Source of the DNA: Streptomyces sp. NBC_00490
GTDB lineage: Bacteria; Actinomycetota; Actinomycetes; Streptomycetales; Streptomycetaceae
Reading direction: 5' to 3'
DNA length: 64,000 nt
Assembly: GCF_036013645.1 (NCBI RefSeq)
Contig: NZ_CP107869.1
Location: 7,130,001-7,194,000, forward strand
The translations under genes and the position numbers were made by a program. Of the stretch, positions 28,192 to 37,045 are shown in pieces. Each line of letters begins with the position of its first letter. Position 1 is the stretch's first letter. The notes under the pieces are model-generated. The model was not told the origin of the DNA. It did no database searches and worked only from the letters and a program-made list of their open reading frames with translations.

Positions 28192-28908
28192 ATGGACACC
28201 GAAGCACAGCAGACGGAGCGCGACCGCTCCTCCCGCCCTTCCGCATCCGAGGAGATCTCGGACACAGAGGGTCAGGAGGGGCGGTCGCGCTTCGCGTTGG
28301 TGTCGTGGATCACCCAGTGGCTTCCCGGCGGCCGGATCAGCGTGACCCTGTTGGTCTGCCTGCTGTTTTTGCTGTCTCTCAACGCTTTCGTGGCGCAACC
28401 GTTCCAGATTCCCAGCGGATCCATGGAAAACGGATTGAGGATCGGGGACCGGGTTCTCGTAAATAAGTTGGCGTACCGTTTCGGTGCCGAGCCGCGGCGC
28501 GGAGATGTAGTGGTGTTCGACGGAACCGGGTATTTCGGGGATGCGGACTACATCAAGCGGGTCGTGGGTGTGGGGGGAGACCACGTGGTCTGCTGCGACA
28601 AGGAGGGGAGGATCCAGGTGAACGGCCGGTCGGTCGACGAGTCGTCGTTCCTGTATCCCGGTGACTCTCCGTCCTCGGTGGACTTCGACGTCGTCGTGCC
28701 CGACGGCACCCTCTTCGTCCTCGGTGACCACCGCGGCGAGTCCAGCGACTCCCGCGACCACCTGGGCTCGCCCGGCGGCGGCATGATCCCGGTGACCGAG
28801 GTGATCGGCCGCGCCGACTGGATCGTATGGCCGACCGCGCACTGGACCCGGCTGCACCGACCCGACGCCTACGCGCGGGTGCCCGCCGCGGCAGGTGCCG
28901 ATGGGTAA
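28192..28908 (+). CDS. sipW: Type I signal peptidase SipW
   Basis: 238 residues, ATG start. Membrane serine protease that removes signal peptides. One N-terminal membrane helix (about 50-68, VTLLVCLLFLLSLNAFVA), catalytic Ser77 in QPFQIPSGSMENG and general base Lys122 in YIKRVVGVGGD; box E is LFVLGDHRGESSDSRD. No C-terminal membrane segment is present, unlike SipY and SipZ. First of four tandem sip genes; in S. lividans sipW-X-Y form one operon and sipZ starts another. No Shine-Dalgarno; probably leaderless. Confidence 0.93.
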   Translation: MDTEAQQTERDRSSRPSASEEISDTEGQEGRSRFALVSWITQWLPGGRISVTLLVCLLFLLSLNAFVAQPFQIPSGSMENGLRIGDRVLVNKLAYRFGAEPRRGDVVVFDGTGYFGDADYIKRVVGVGGDHVVCCDKEGRIQVNGRSVDESSFLYPGDSPSSVDFDVVVPDGTLFVLGDHRGESSDSRDHLGSPGGGMIPVTEVIGRADWIVWPTAHWTRLHRPDAYARVPAAAGADG

Positions 28909-29995
28909 TCGCGGCAAACCGCGCGGTGTGCCCAGCGACGCCGCCGACAACCTTCTGCCCACCGGCGTCCGGCGCGCCTCCGCTCCCTCCGGCGGTCGTA
29001 CGCGCGCGGAGCGGCGCAAGCTCCAGCGGAAGGTCAAGCGGCGCCGCAGGCGCTCCGCCGCCAAGGAGATACCGCTGCTCGTCGGTGTCGCCGTGCTGAT
29101 AGCCCTGGTGCTGAAGACCTTCCTCGTGCAGGCCTTCGTGATCCCGTCCGGCTCCATGGAGCAGACGATCCAGATCGGCGACCGGGTGCTGGTCGACAAG
29201 CTCACCCCGTGGTTCGGCTCCAAGCCGCAGCGCGGGGACGTCGTGGTCTTCAAGGACCCGGGCGGCTGGCTGCAGGACGAGCAGACGACGACGAAGAAGG
29301 AAGACCCCGTCGTCATCAAGCAGATCAAGGAAGGGCTCACCTTCATCGGCCTGCTGCCGTCCGACAACGAGAAGGACCTCATCAAGCGCGTCGTCGGCGT
29401 CGGCGGGGACCGGGTCAAGTGCTGTGACGCGGAAGGGCGGGTCACCGTCAACGGCGTCCCGCTCACCGAGGGCGACTACCTCTATCCCGGCAACGCACCC
29501 TCGACGCAGGAGTTCGACATCACCGTCCCGCAGGGGCGGTTGTGGGTGATGGGCGATCACCGGGCCAACTCCGCGGACTCCCGCGCACATCAGGACACTG
29601 ACTACGGCGGTACGGTCTCCGAGGACTCGGTGGTGGGACGGGCGAGGGTCATCGCCTGGCCCTTCGGCCACTGGAACAGCCTCGACGAGCCGAAAACATA
29701 CTCATCCATTACCGACTCGGCCGCCGCGTCGACTGCGGCTCCCCAACTGTCGCATAGGGTTGCCTCCGACGATCCGAACGGAACGATCCAGCTCCCGAGC
29801 CCTGCGGAACTCCCGCTCGTTATGGGAGTGGTGGGCCTGCGCCGTACATGGGGCAGGCGGCGGCACAGAGTAAGGAGTTGGCGTGGGGGATGTGGCGGTT
29901 GGCGCACGGTCCGGGCACGACGGCGAGGAGCACCGCGGACGCCCCGTGGACGCGCCCGACCCGGCCACGGACGACGCCGTGACCTCAGGGAGTGA
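28901..29995 (+). CDS. sipX: Type I signal peptidase SipX, C-terminus extended into sipY
   Basis: 364 residues from ATG 28901, overlapping the sipW stop by 8 nt. A basic N-terminus (RKLQRKVKRRRRRSAAK) precedes the membrane helix at about 58-78; catalytic Ser85 is in VIPSGSMEQTI and Lys162 in LIKRVVGVGGD; box E reads LWVMGDHRANSADSRA. After ~330 only a weak hydrophobic stretch (ELPLVMGVVGLR) remains. The last ~37 codons overlap sipY in another frame and are Arg-rich with atypical codons such as AGA, AGG and CGA, so the native stop was probably lost. Confidence 0.88.
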   Translation: MGNRGKPRGVPSDAADNLLPTGVRRASAPSGGRTRAERRKLQRKVKRRRRRSAAKEIPLLVGVAVLIALVLKTFLVQAFVIPSGSMEQTIQIGDRVLVDKLTPWFGSKPQRGDVVVFKDPGGWLQDEQTTTKKEDPVVIKQIKEGLTFIGLLPSDNEKDLIKRVVGVGGDRVKCCDAEGRVTVNGVPLTEGDYLYPGNAPSTQEFDITVPQGRLWVMGDHRANSADSRAHQDTDYGGTVSEDSVVGRARVIAWPFGHWNSLDEPKTYSSITDSAAASTAAPQLSHRVASDDPNGTIQLPSPAELPLVMGVVGLRRTWGRRRHRVRSWRGGCGGWRTVRARRRGAPRTPRGRARPGHGRRRDLRE

Positions 29996-30842
29996 CTCCG
30001 CGGCGGACGAGCGGCCACAGCCCGGGGACGACGGGCCGGGCGACTCGGCCCCCAAGCAGAAGACCCAGCGCTCCTTCTGGAAGGAACTGCCGATCCTGAT
30101 CGGCATCGCGCTCGTCCTGGCGCTGCTGATCAAGACGTTTCTGGTGCAGGCGTTCTCGATCCCCTCCGACTCGATGCAGAACACCCTCCAGCAGGGTGAC
30201 CGCGTCCTGGTCGACAAGCTCACCCCGTGGTTCGGTTCCGAGCCCGAGCGCGGCGAGGTCGTCGTCTTCCACGACCCCGCGCAGTGGCTGGCGGGTGAGC
30301 CGACCGCCGACCCGAACGCCATCCAGACGTTCCTCAGCTGGATCGGCCTGATGCCGTCCGCCGAGGAGAAGGACCTCATCAAGCGTGTCATCGGCGTCGG
30401 CGGCGACACCGTCGAGTGCAAGGGCACCGGCCCGGTGAAGGTCAACGGCAAGGCACTGAGCGAGTCGGCGTACGTCTACCCGGGCAACACCCCGTGCACG
30501 GTCGACGACATCGGCGGCCAGTTCAAGGTCAAGGTGCCCGAGGGCTACATCTGGGTCATGGGCGACCACCGCCAGAACTCACGCGACTCGCGGTACAACC
30601 AGGACGACAAGTACCACGGCATGGTCCCGGTCGACGAGGTCGTCGGACGCGCCATCGTGAAGGCCTGGCCGCTCAACCGCTGGGGCACCCTGCCGGTCCC
30701 GGACACCTTCGACCAGGATCTGAGCGCGCGGTCCGCCGCCTCCACCGCCCTGTCGGCGGCCCCGCAGGGCCTCGCGCTCGCGGGTGTGGTGCCGGTGGTG
30801 CTGTGGCGTCGGCGCAGGATCGCGCCGGCCGAGACCCGCTGA
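29883..30842 (+). CDS. sipY: Type I signal peptidase SipY
   Basis: 319 residues from GTG 29883, supported by AAGGAG 6 nt upstream. Acidic cytosolic N-terminus (~65 residues), membrane helix about 68-88 (ELPILIGIALVLALLIKTF), catalytic Ser97 in SIPSDSMQNTL, Lys167 in LIKRVIGVGGD, box E YIWVMGDHRQNSRDSRYN, and a C-terminal hydrophobic anchor before RRRRIAPAETR. Ser97 sits in PSDSM rather than the usual PSGSM. In S. lividans SipY is the major signal peptidase. Its 5' end overlaps sipX by 113 nt. Confidence 0.94.
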   Translation: MGDVAVGARSGHDGEEHRGRPVDAPDPATDDAVTSGSDSAADERPQPGDDGPGDSAPKQKTQRSFWKELPILIGIALVLALLIKTFLVQAFSIPSDSMQNTLQQGDRVLVDKLTPWFGSEPERGEVVVFHDPAQWLAGEPTADPNAIQTFLSWIGLMPSAEEKDLIKRVIGVGGDTVECKGTGPVKVNGKALSESAYVYPGNTPCTVDDIGGQFKVKVPEGYIWVMGDHRQNSRDSRYNQDDKYHGMVPVDEVVGRAIVKAWPLNRWGTLPVPDTFDQDLSARSAASTALSAAPQGLALAGVVPVVLWRRRRIAPAETR

Positions 30843-30890
30843 CCCAGGGAAACCTTTACGGAGCGGATGACCTTCGTCGCTGGTGAGGGG

Positions 30891-30931
30891 CTGACCGCGT
30901 CCGGTACCGCCGGGTAGGGTGCGGACCCATG
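30891..30931 (+). promoter_or_regulatory. Putative leaderless promoter of sipZ
   Basis: CTGACC (30891-30896), an 18-nt spacer and TAGGGT (30915-30920), then 8 nt to the sipZ ATG at 30929. Transcription would begin at or within two bases of the ATG; no Shine-Dalgarno is present. Agrees with sipZ being the first gene of a separate operon in S. lividans. Confidence 0.55.
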
Positions 30932-31708
30932 GGTGGCGAGAGCACGACACGCACGGCCCCGCGCAGCGGAGGCACGAACACGGGCCCGGTGGGCAGCCGG
31001 ACCGGACAGCGACTGTCCGGACTGGCCGTCGCGCTGGGCCTTGTGCTGTTCCTCGGCGGGTTCGCCTGGGGAGCGGTGGTCTACCGGCCGTACACCGTCC
31101 CCACCAGCTCGATGGCGCCCACCATCGACGCCGGCAACCGGGTGCTGGCCCAGCGGGTCGACGGCGGTGACATACGCCGGGGCGATGTCGTCGTCTTCAC
31201 CGACAAGACCTGGGTGTCCAACGCCCCCGTGGTCAAGCGCGTGGTCGCGGTCGGCGGCGACACGGTCGCCTGCTGCACGGACGGCAAGCTGACCGTCAAC
31301 GGCAAGCAGATCGACGAGCCGTATCTGCCCGCGGGCAGCGCGGCCGAGTGGAAGACCATCCCGTCCGTGACGGTCCCCGAGGGACGTCTGTTCCTGCTGG
31401 GTGACGAGCGGCAGGGCTCCCTGGACTCCAGCGCCCATCTGACGGACGCCGCCAGCGGCACGGTCGCGCGGTCCGCCGTGACGGCCCGGGTGGACGCCGT
31501 CGTCTGGCCGATGAACGGCATGCTGAAGGAACCGACCGGCTTCGAGAAGCTCGGTGCGCTCTCCCCGCCGGGCCCGCTGCGGACCATCACGATCCTGATC
31601 GTGGCCGGTGCGGTGCTCGTCCTCGGCGGCGGCGCCTACGGCCCGGTCGCCAATCTGCTGGGCCGCGGCCGTTCCCGGACCCGGACGGAGCCCGTGGGTG
31701 CCCGCTGA
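30929..31708 (+). CDS. sipZ: Type I signal peptidase SipZ
   Basis: 259 residues. Membrane helix about 30-51 (LAVALGLVLFLGGFAWGAVV), catalytic Ser61 in TVPTSSMAPTI, Lys103 in VVKRVVAVGGD, box E LFLLGDERQGSLDSSAH, and a C-terminal membrane anchor (TITILIVAGAVLVLGGGAYG). Box E has GDE in place of the usual GDH/GDN. Most diverged of the four. It heads an operon with the Nudix gene, whose start it overlaps by 11 nt. Confidence 0.93.
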   Translation: MGGESTTRTAPRSGGTNTGPVGSRTGQRLSGLAVALGLVLFLGGFAWGAVVYRPYTVPTSSMAPTIDAGNRVLAQRVDGGDIRRGDVVVFTDKTWVSNAPVVKRVVAVGGDTVACCTDGKLTVNGKQIDEPYLPAGSAAEWKTIPSVTVPEGRLFLLGDERQGSLDSSAHLTDAASGTVARSAVTARVDAVVWPMNGMLKEPTGFEKLGALSPPGPLRTITILIVAGAVLVLGGGAYGPVANLLGRGRSRTRTEPVGAR

Positions 31709-32222
31709 GGCTTCGGCGGACACCTACCAGGGCGGATTGCGCAAGGTCGCCAGAGTGGTGCTGCTCGACCCGGACGACCGCATCCTCCTGCTGCACGGCC
31801 ATGAGCCGGACGATCCGGCGAACGACTGGTGGTTCACCCCGGGCGGCGGGATCGAGGGCGAGGAGACTCGTGAACAGGCCGCTCTGCGGGAACTCGAGGA
31901 GGAGACCGGCATCACCGAGGTGGAACTCGGTCCGGTGCTGTGGCGACGGATGTGCTCCTTCCCGTTCGCGGGCCGTCGGTGGGACCAGGACGAGTGGTAT
32001 TACTTGGCCCGGACCGCCAGGACGTCGGATGTGGTGCCCGGGGCCGTGGCGCTGACCGAGCTGGAACGACGCAGCGTCGCCGGAGCGCGCTGGTGGACGT
32101 GTCAGGAACTGACCCAGGCACATGAGACGGTGTATCCGACCAGACTCGCCGGGCTGCTCCGCAGGCTGCTCGACGAAGGTCCCCCGGCCACGCCCGTGAC
32201 CCTCGACCCCGAAATCGTCTAG
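31698..32222 (+). CDS. Nudix hydrolase
   Basis: 174 residues from GTG 31698, ACGGAG 7 nt upstream inside sipZ. A complete Nudix box, GGGIEGEETREQAALRELEE followed by ETGI, lies at about residues 45-68, so it should hydrolyse a nucleoside diphosphate linked to X; substrate unknown. The strand-rich remainder (KVARVVLLDPDDRILLLHG, WDQDEWYYLARTA) fits the fold. Second gene of the sipZ operon. Confidence 0.92.
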   Translation: MPAEASADTYQGGLRKVARVVLLDPDDRILLLHGHEPDDPANDWWFTPGGGIEGEETREQAALRELEEETGITEVELGPVLWRRMCSFPFAGRRWDQDEWYYLARTARTSDVVPGAVALTELERRSVAGARWWTCQELTQAHETVYPTRLAGLLRRLLDEGPPATPVTLDPEIV

Positions 32223-32278
32223 GGGCTGACGGGACTGGCGCACAATGGTGGGACCGCACGGCTGAAGGGGAACATGCC

Positions 32279-32587
32279 ATGAGCGCCGAGGACCTCGAGA
32301 AGTACGAGACCGAGATGGAGCTGAAGCTCTATCGGGAGTACCGCGATGTCGTCGGTCTGTTCAAGTACGTGATCGAGACCGAGCGGCGCTTCTATCTGAC
32401 CAATGACTACGAGATGCAGGTGCACTCGGTCCAGGGTGAGGTGTTCTTCGAGGTGTCGATGGCGGATGCATGGGTGTGGGACATGTATCGGCCGGCTCGG
32501 TTCGTGAAACAGGTGCGAGTGCTCACGTTCAAGGACGTGAACATCGAGGAGCTCAACAAGAGCGATCTGGAGCTCCCGGGCAGCTGA
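32279..32587 (+). CDS. DUF2469 family protein
   Basis: 102 residues beginning MSAEDLEKYETEMELKLYRE, an actinobacteria-specific conserved protein. Aromatic and charged residues dominate (FKYVIETERRFYLTNDYEM, MADAWVWDMYRPARFVKQVR). No catalytic motif, membrane segment or signal is visible. Always found near yraN and the signal peptidase genes in Streptomyces; function unknown. Confidence 0.9.
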   Translation: MSAEDLEKYETEMELKLYREYRDVVGLFKYVIETERRFYLTNDYEMQVHSVQGEVFFEVSMADAWVWDMYRPARFVKQVRVLTFKDVNIEELNKSDLELPGS

Positions 32588-32631
32588 CGTTGCCCCATCG
32601 GGGTGACGGAGTTTTCCACAACCACTGAGTA

Positions 32632-32656
32632 GCCCACCAAGATCAACTTGGTGGGC
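32632..32656 (+). terminator. Terminator after the DUF2469 gene
   Basis: GCCCACCAAG (32632-32641), loop ATCAA, CTTGGTGGGC (32647-32656): a 10-bp perfect stem 45 nt after the stop codon. Probably ends the sipZ operon. Confidence 0.8.
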
Positions 32657-32694
32657 CGCTGTGCGTGACGGTTGGCGCCGGAGGTGGTGCCGAC

Positions 32695-33066
32695 ATGAAC
32701 ACACATCAGGCACGCAGTGCACTGGGAAAGTACGGCGAGACGCTGGCCGCGCGGCAGCTGGCGGCAGCGGGGATGACGGTCCTGGAGCGCAACTGGCGCT
32801 GTGGCAGGACCGGTGAGATCGACATCGTGGCGCGGGACGGGGACGTCCTGGTCGTCTGCGAGGTCAAGACACGCCGGACGGGTGCCTTCGAGCATCCGAT
32901 GGCAGCCGTCACCCCTGAGAAGGCGGAGCGGCTGCGAGGTCTCGCCGCCTGCTGGATCCACGCCCACGGAGGAGCACCGCCGGGCGGGGTCCGCATCGAC
33001 CTCGTGGGCGTCGTCCTCCCGAACCGCGGCGCACCCGTCGTCGAGCACGCGCGAGGGGTGGCCTGA
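32695..33066 (+). CDS. yraN: UPF0102 protein YraN
   Basis: 123 residues from ATG 32695 ([20 protein letters not shown]). Restriction-endonuclease-like fold with nuclease-type residues in [20 protein letters not shown] and [14 protein letters not shown] (the D...ExK pattern). Family members are thought to act on Holliday-junction or other DNA, but function is unproven. One nt upstream of comM; the yraN-comM-dprA set is widely conserved and related to DNA uptake or recombination. Confidence 0.92.
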   Translation: MNTHQARSALGKYGETLAARQLAAAGMTVLERNWRCGRTGEIDIVARDGDVLVVCEVKTRRTGAFEHPMAAVTPEKAERLRGLAACWIHAHGGAPPGGVRIDLVGVVLPNRGAPVVEHARGVA

Positions 33067-33067
33067 C

Positions 33068-34693
33068 ATGGGGTTCGCTCGTACGTGCTCGGTGGCGCTG
33101 GTGGGCGTCGAGGGCGTGGTCGTGGAGGTCCAGGCGGATCTGGAGCCGGGGGTGGCGGCGTTCACGTTGGTGGGGCTGCCGGACAAGAGTCTTACGGAGA
33201 GCAAGGACCGGGTTCGCGCGGCGGTCGTGAACTCGGGTGTCGGGTGGCCGCAGAAGAAGCTGACGGTGGGGCTCAGCCCGGCGTCGGTGCCGAAAGCCGG
33301 CTCGGGCTTCGATCTCGCCATCGCGTGTGCCGTGCTCGGCGCCGCGGAGCGGATCGACCCACGGGTGCTCGCCGACATCGTGATGATCGGAGAGCTGGGC
33401 CTCGACGGACGTGTACGTCCGGTCCGGGGCATCCTGCCGGCGGTGCTGGCCGCCGCGGACGCGGGCTATGAGCAGGTCGTCGTGCCGGAGTGTGCCGCGG
33501 TCGAGGCCTCGCTGGTGCCTGGTGTCTCCGTGCTGGGTGTGCGCAGTCTGCGACAGCTGATCGCGGTCCTCGCGGACGAGCCGGTCCCCGACGAGGAGCC
33601 GGACGAGCCGGGCCGCCCCGACCCGCTCATGGCGGGCCTGCGGATGCCGGGCACCGGCGCCGCCACGGGGATGCACAGCATGGGCGCCGCACAGCAGGAC
33701 TACGGCCACGACCTCGCCGACGTCGTGGGCCAGCGCTCGGCCCGTACGGCGGTGGAGGTCTCGGCGGCCGGCGGCCACCATCTCTTCCTCCAGGGGCCGC
33801 CAGGCGCCGGCAAGACCATGCTCGCGGAGCGGCTGCCCGCCGTCCTGCCCCGGCTGACCCGCGAGGAGTCCCTCCAGGTCACGGCGGTGCACTCGGTGGC
33901 GGGTCTGCTGCCGCCGGGCAAACCGCTGATCGACGTCGCGCCCTACTGCGCCCCGCACCACTCGGCCACCATGCAGGCGCTCGTCGGAGGCGGCCCGAGC
34001 ATCGCCCGGCCCGGCGCGGTGTCCCTGTCCCACCGGGGGGTCCTCTTCCTGGACGAGACCCCGGAGTTCAGCAGTCAGGCCCTGGACGCGCTGCGGCAGC
34101 CCTTGGAGGCGGGCCATGTGGTGATCGCCCGCAGCGCGGGTGTCGTACGGTTCCCGGCGAAGTTCCTGATGGTGCTGGCGGCCAACCCGTGCCCCTGCGG
34201 ACGCTTCTCGCAGACCGACGACTTCTGCGAATGCCCGCCCTCGGCGATCCGCCGGTACCAGGCCCGGCTCTCCGGCCCGCTGCTCGACCGGGTCGACCTG
34301 CGGGTGGAGGTGGACCGCGTCACCCGGGCCCAGCTCACCGAGCGCGGGGCCCGGGGCGAGTCGACCGCGACCGTGGCCGACCGGGTACGGGCGGCCAGGG
34401 AGCGGGCCGCGGCCCGTCTCACCGGCACCCCGTGGCGGACCAACAGCGAAGTGCCGGGCCGTGAGCTGCGCAGCCGCTGGCACGCGGTGCCCGGCGCGAT
34501 GGACGAGGCCGAGCGCAACCTCGAACGCGGCGTCCTGACGGCCCGCGGACTCGACCGTGTCCTGCGCGTCGCCTGGACCGTCGCCGACCTGATCGGACAC
34601 GACCGCCCCGACGCGACCGACGTCGCCCTCGCGCTGCAACTGCGCACCGGGGTCCCCAGGGGCGTACCGATGGCCATCGGAGCGCTGACGTGA
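33068..34693 (+). CDS. comM: ComM/YifB-family Mg-chelatase-like AAA+ ATPase
   Basis: 541 residues from ATG 33068 (MGFARTCSVALVGVEGVVVE). N-terminal Lon-protease-like domain (about 1-170) with VGLPDKSLTESKDRVRAAV; central AAA+ module with Walker A LQGPPGAGKTMLAERL, Walker B GVLFLDETPEF and ANPCPCG; C-terminal Mg-chelatase-type region. In naturally competent bacteria ComM is a branch-migration helicase for integrating DNA. Not a real magnesium chelatase. Overlaps dprA by 4 nt. Confidence 0.93.
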   Translation: MGFARTCSVALVGVEGVVVEVQADLEPGVAAFTLVGLPDKSLTESKDRVRAAVVNSGVGWPQKKLTVGLSPASVPKAGSGFDLAIACAVLGAAERIDPRVLADIVMIGELGLDGRVRPVRGILPAVLAAADAGYEQVVVPECAAVEASLVPGVSVLGVRSLRQLIAVLADEPVPDEEPDEPGRPDPLMAGLRMPGTGAATGMHSMGAAQQDYGHDLADVVGQRSARTAVEVSAAGGHHLFLQGPPGAGKTMLAERLPAVLPRLTREESLQVTAVHSVAGLLPPGKPLIDVAPYCAPHHSATMQALVGGGPSIARPGAVSLSHRGVLFLDETPEFSSQALDALRQPLEAGHVVIARSAGVVRFPAKFLMVLAANPCPCGRFSQTDDFCECPPSAIRRYQARLSGPLLDRVDLRVEVDRVTRAQLTERGARGESTATVADRVRAARERAAARLTGTPWRTNSEVPGRELRSRWHAVPGAMDEAERNLERGVLTARGLDRVLRVAWTVADLIGHDRPDATDVALALQLRTGVPRGVPMAIGALT

Positions 34694-35853
34694 ACGCGGG
34701 CCAGGACCCGGACGGCGAACTCCTCGCCCGGGTCTTCCTCACCCGGGTCGTCGAACCCGGTGACGAGGTCGCCGGGCGGTGGGTGCGGGAGTTCGGGGCG
34801 TGTGAGGTGGCCCGGCGGGTGCGGGAGGGGCAGGAGGTCTCGCTGCCGGGGGTGACCGGGAAGCGGTGGGGCGGGCTGGTGGCTCGGGGGAGGGCCGCCG
34901 AGCCGGATGCCGATCTGCGGATCGCGCGGGACTGCGGGGTGCGGTTCGTGTGTCCCGGGGACGCCGAGTGGCCCGGGCAGCTCGACGACCTCGGTGACGC
35001 GCGGCCGCTGGGGCTGTGGGTGCGCGGGGCGCCCAGTCTGCGGATGTGGGCGCTCAGGTCGGTCGCCGTCGTGGGCGCCCGGGCGTGCACCGAGTACGGG
35101 GCCCACATGGCGGCCACCCTCGCGTGCGGTCTCGCCGAGCGCGGGTGGGTCGTCGTGTCCGGCGGAGCCTACGGAGTCGACGGCGCCGCACACCGCGGTG
35201 CCCTCGGCGCCGGCGGGGCCACCGTCGCCGTGCTGGCCTGCGGGGTCGACCGGCCCTACCCGCCGGGGCACACCGAGTTGATCACCAGGATCGCGGAACA
35301 GGGCCTGGTGGTCGGGGAGTTGCCGCCCGGCGATCATCCGACGCCGAGCAGATTCGTGCTGCGGAACCGGGTGATCGCCGCGCTGACCCGAGGGACCGTG
35401 GTGGTCGAGGCCGCCTATCGGAGCGGTTCCCTCGTCACCGCGCGGGCGGCGCAGCGGCTCGGCCGGCACACCATGGGCGTGCCCGGGCCGGCCACCAGCG
35501 GACTCTCCGCCGGGGTGCACGAGCTGCTGCGCGGGGACGCGGTGCTCGTCACGGATGCCGAGGAAGTCGTCGAGCTGGTCGGCGACATGGGAGAGCTCGC
35601 CCCGGACCGGAGAGGACCCGTCCTGCCGCGCGATCTGCTCACACCGGGCGCCCGGCGGGTCCTGGCCGCGCTGCCGTCACGCGGCGCGGCGACCGCGGCC
35701 GAGGTCGGAAGCGGTGCGCAGACGACGCGGGACGACGCGATCGCGAGACTGTACGAGCTCCGATCACTTGGTTACGTCGAACGACACGGCGACGGCTGGA
35801 AGTTGACACGCCAGGCGATGATCTCCGTCCGGGACGGTCGGAGTCGATGCTGA
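34690..35853 (+). CDS. dprA: DNA-processing protein DprA
   Basis: 387 residues from GTG 34690, overlapping comM (GTGA). Loads RecA on single-stranded DNA in competent species. N-terminal SAM-like helical region (~1-90), then the Rossmann-like DprA core with SVAVVGARACTEYG, VVVSGGAYGVDGAAHRGAL, LRNRVIAALTRGTVVVEA and GVPGPATSGLSAG, and a C-terminal winged helix ending the protein. Streptomyces is not known to be naturally transformable, so its role is probably recombination. Last gene of yraN-comM-dprA. Confidence 0.93.
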   Translation: MNAGQDPDGELLARVFLTRVVEPGDEVAGRWVREFGACEVARRVREGQEVSLPGVTGKRWGGLVARGRAAEPDADLRIARDCGVRFVCPGDAEWPGQLDDLGDARPLGLWVRGAPSLRMWALRSVAVVGARACTEYGAHMAATLACGLAERGWVVVSGGAYGVDGAAHRGALGAGGATVAVLACGVDRPYPPGHTELITRIAEQGLVVGELPPGDHPTPSRFVLRNRVIAALTRGTVVVEAAYRSGSLVTARAAQRLGRHTMGVPGPATSGLSAGVHELLRGDAVLVTDAEEVVELVGDMGELAPDRRGPVLPRDLLTPGARRVLAALPSRGAATAAEVGSGAQTTRDDAIARLYELRSLGYVERHGDGWKLTRQAMISVRDGRSRC

Positions 35854-36136
35854 CCGAGCGTGTTCGGCCGTCCGGGGGAACCCCGACAGCCTTGGGAATT
35901 CCCGCAGTTGACCTCGCCGCCCGGTCACGCAGAGCTACTGCCGTGACCCGGCGGGGCGGTCAAAGGAACGTATCTGCGCACAGCTTCCGCCACGCACTTC
36001 GCACACCGCGACACTCCAGTCACGCTACGCTCACGGGGATTCCGGCACAGACCGGCACCTCGGCATCGAACTCGACATCAGGCAGACAGCTCACCCAGGC
36101 ACACCTCATTCACGGCAGAACGGCACAAGGCGACGA
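35854..36136 (+). other. whiG upstream region
   Basis: 283 nt. TTGACC at about 35907 is a candidate -35 but its -10 is poor. The region is less G+C-rich than its neighbours. No gene or strong terminator seen. Confidence 0.4.
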
Positions 36137-36976
36137 ATGCCCCAGCACACCTCCGGGTCCGACCGGGCGGCGATCCCCCCAGCCGCCCGCGACGGTAGCG
36201 TGCGGCCGCCCGCTCCCTCGACACTCGACGAACTGTGGCGTTCGTACAAGGGGACGGGCGACGAGCAGCTGCGGGAGCAGCTGATCCTGCACTACTCGCC
36301 GCTGGTGAAGTACGTGGCGGGCCGGGTGAGCGTGGGGCTGCCGCCCAATGTCGAGCAAGCCGACTTCGTGTCCTCCGGGGTCTTCGGGCTCATCGACGCG
36401 ATCGAGAAGTTCGACATCGACCGGGAGATCAAGTTCGAGACGTACGCGATCACGCGGATCCGGGGCGCGATGATCGACGAGCTCCGGGCGCTGGACTGGA
36501 TTCCGCGCTCGGTGCGGCAGAAGGCGCGCAACGTCGAGCGGGCGTACGCGACGCTGGAAGCGCGGCTGAGGCGGACGCCCAGCGAGGGCGAGGTGGCCTC
36601 CGAGATGGGGATCGCGGTGGACGAACTCCACGCGGTCTTCAGCCAGTTGTCGCTGGCGAACGTGGTGGCACTGGAGGAGCTGCTGCATGTCGGGGGCGAG
36701 GGCGGGGACGGGCTCAGCGTCATGGACACGCTGGAGGACACCGCCGCCGACAATCCGGTCGAGGTGGCCGAGGACCGGGAGCTCAGACGGTTCCTGGCGC
36801 GGGCCATCAACACGCTGCCCGAGCGGGAGAAGACCGTGGTCACCCTCTACTACTACGAGGGGCTCACGCTCGCGGAGATCGGGAACGTGCTGGGTGTGAC
36901 CGAGAGTCGGGTCAGCCAGATCCACACCAAGTCGGTGCTGCAACTGCGCGCGAAACTGGCCAGCTTCGGCCGCTGA
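36137..36976 (+). CDS. whiG: Sporulation sigma factor WhiG
   Basis: 279 residues. Group 3 (FliA-type) sigma factor that starts aerial hyphae on the sporulation path by transcribing whiH and whiI. Region 2: [20 protein letters not shown] and [20 protein letters not shown]; region 3: [19 protein letters not shown]; region 4: [20 protein letters not shown] and [20 protein letters not shown]. All regions complete. In other species its activity is held by the anti-sigma RsiG with c-di-GMP; that gene is not in this window. Confidence 0.96.
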   Translation: MPQHTSGSDRAAIPPAARDGSVRPPAPSTLDELWRSYKGTGDEQLREQLILHYSPLVKYVAGRVSVGLPPNVEQADFVSSGVFGLIDAIEKFDIDREIKFETYAITRIRGAMIDELRALDWIPRSVRQKARNVERAYATLEARLRRTPSEGEVASEMGIAVDELHAVFSQLSLANVVALEELLHVGGEGGDGLSVMDTLEDTAADNPVEVAEDRELRRFLARAINTLPEREKTVVTLYYYEGLTLAEIGNVLGVTESRVSQIHTKSVLQLRAKLASFGR

Positions 36977-37045
36977 CCTGGCCGAATGACAAGCGCCGGG
37001 ACGAGTGACTCCCGTCGGGCGTGGTGCGTCCGTAAAGTGGACGAC

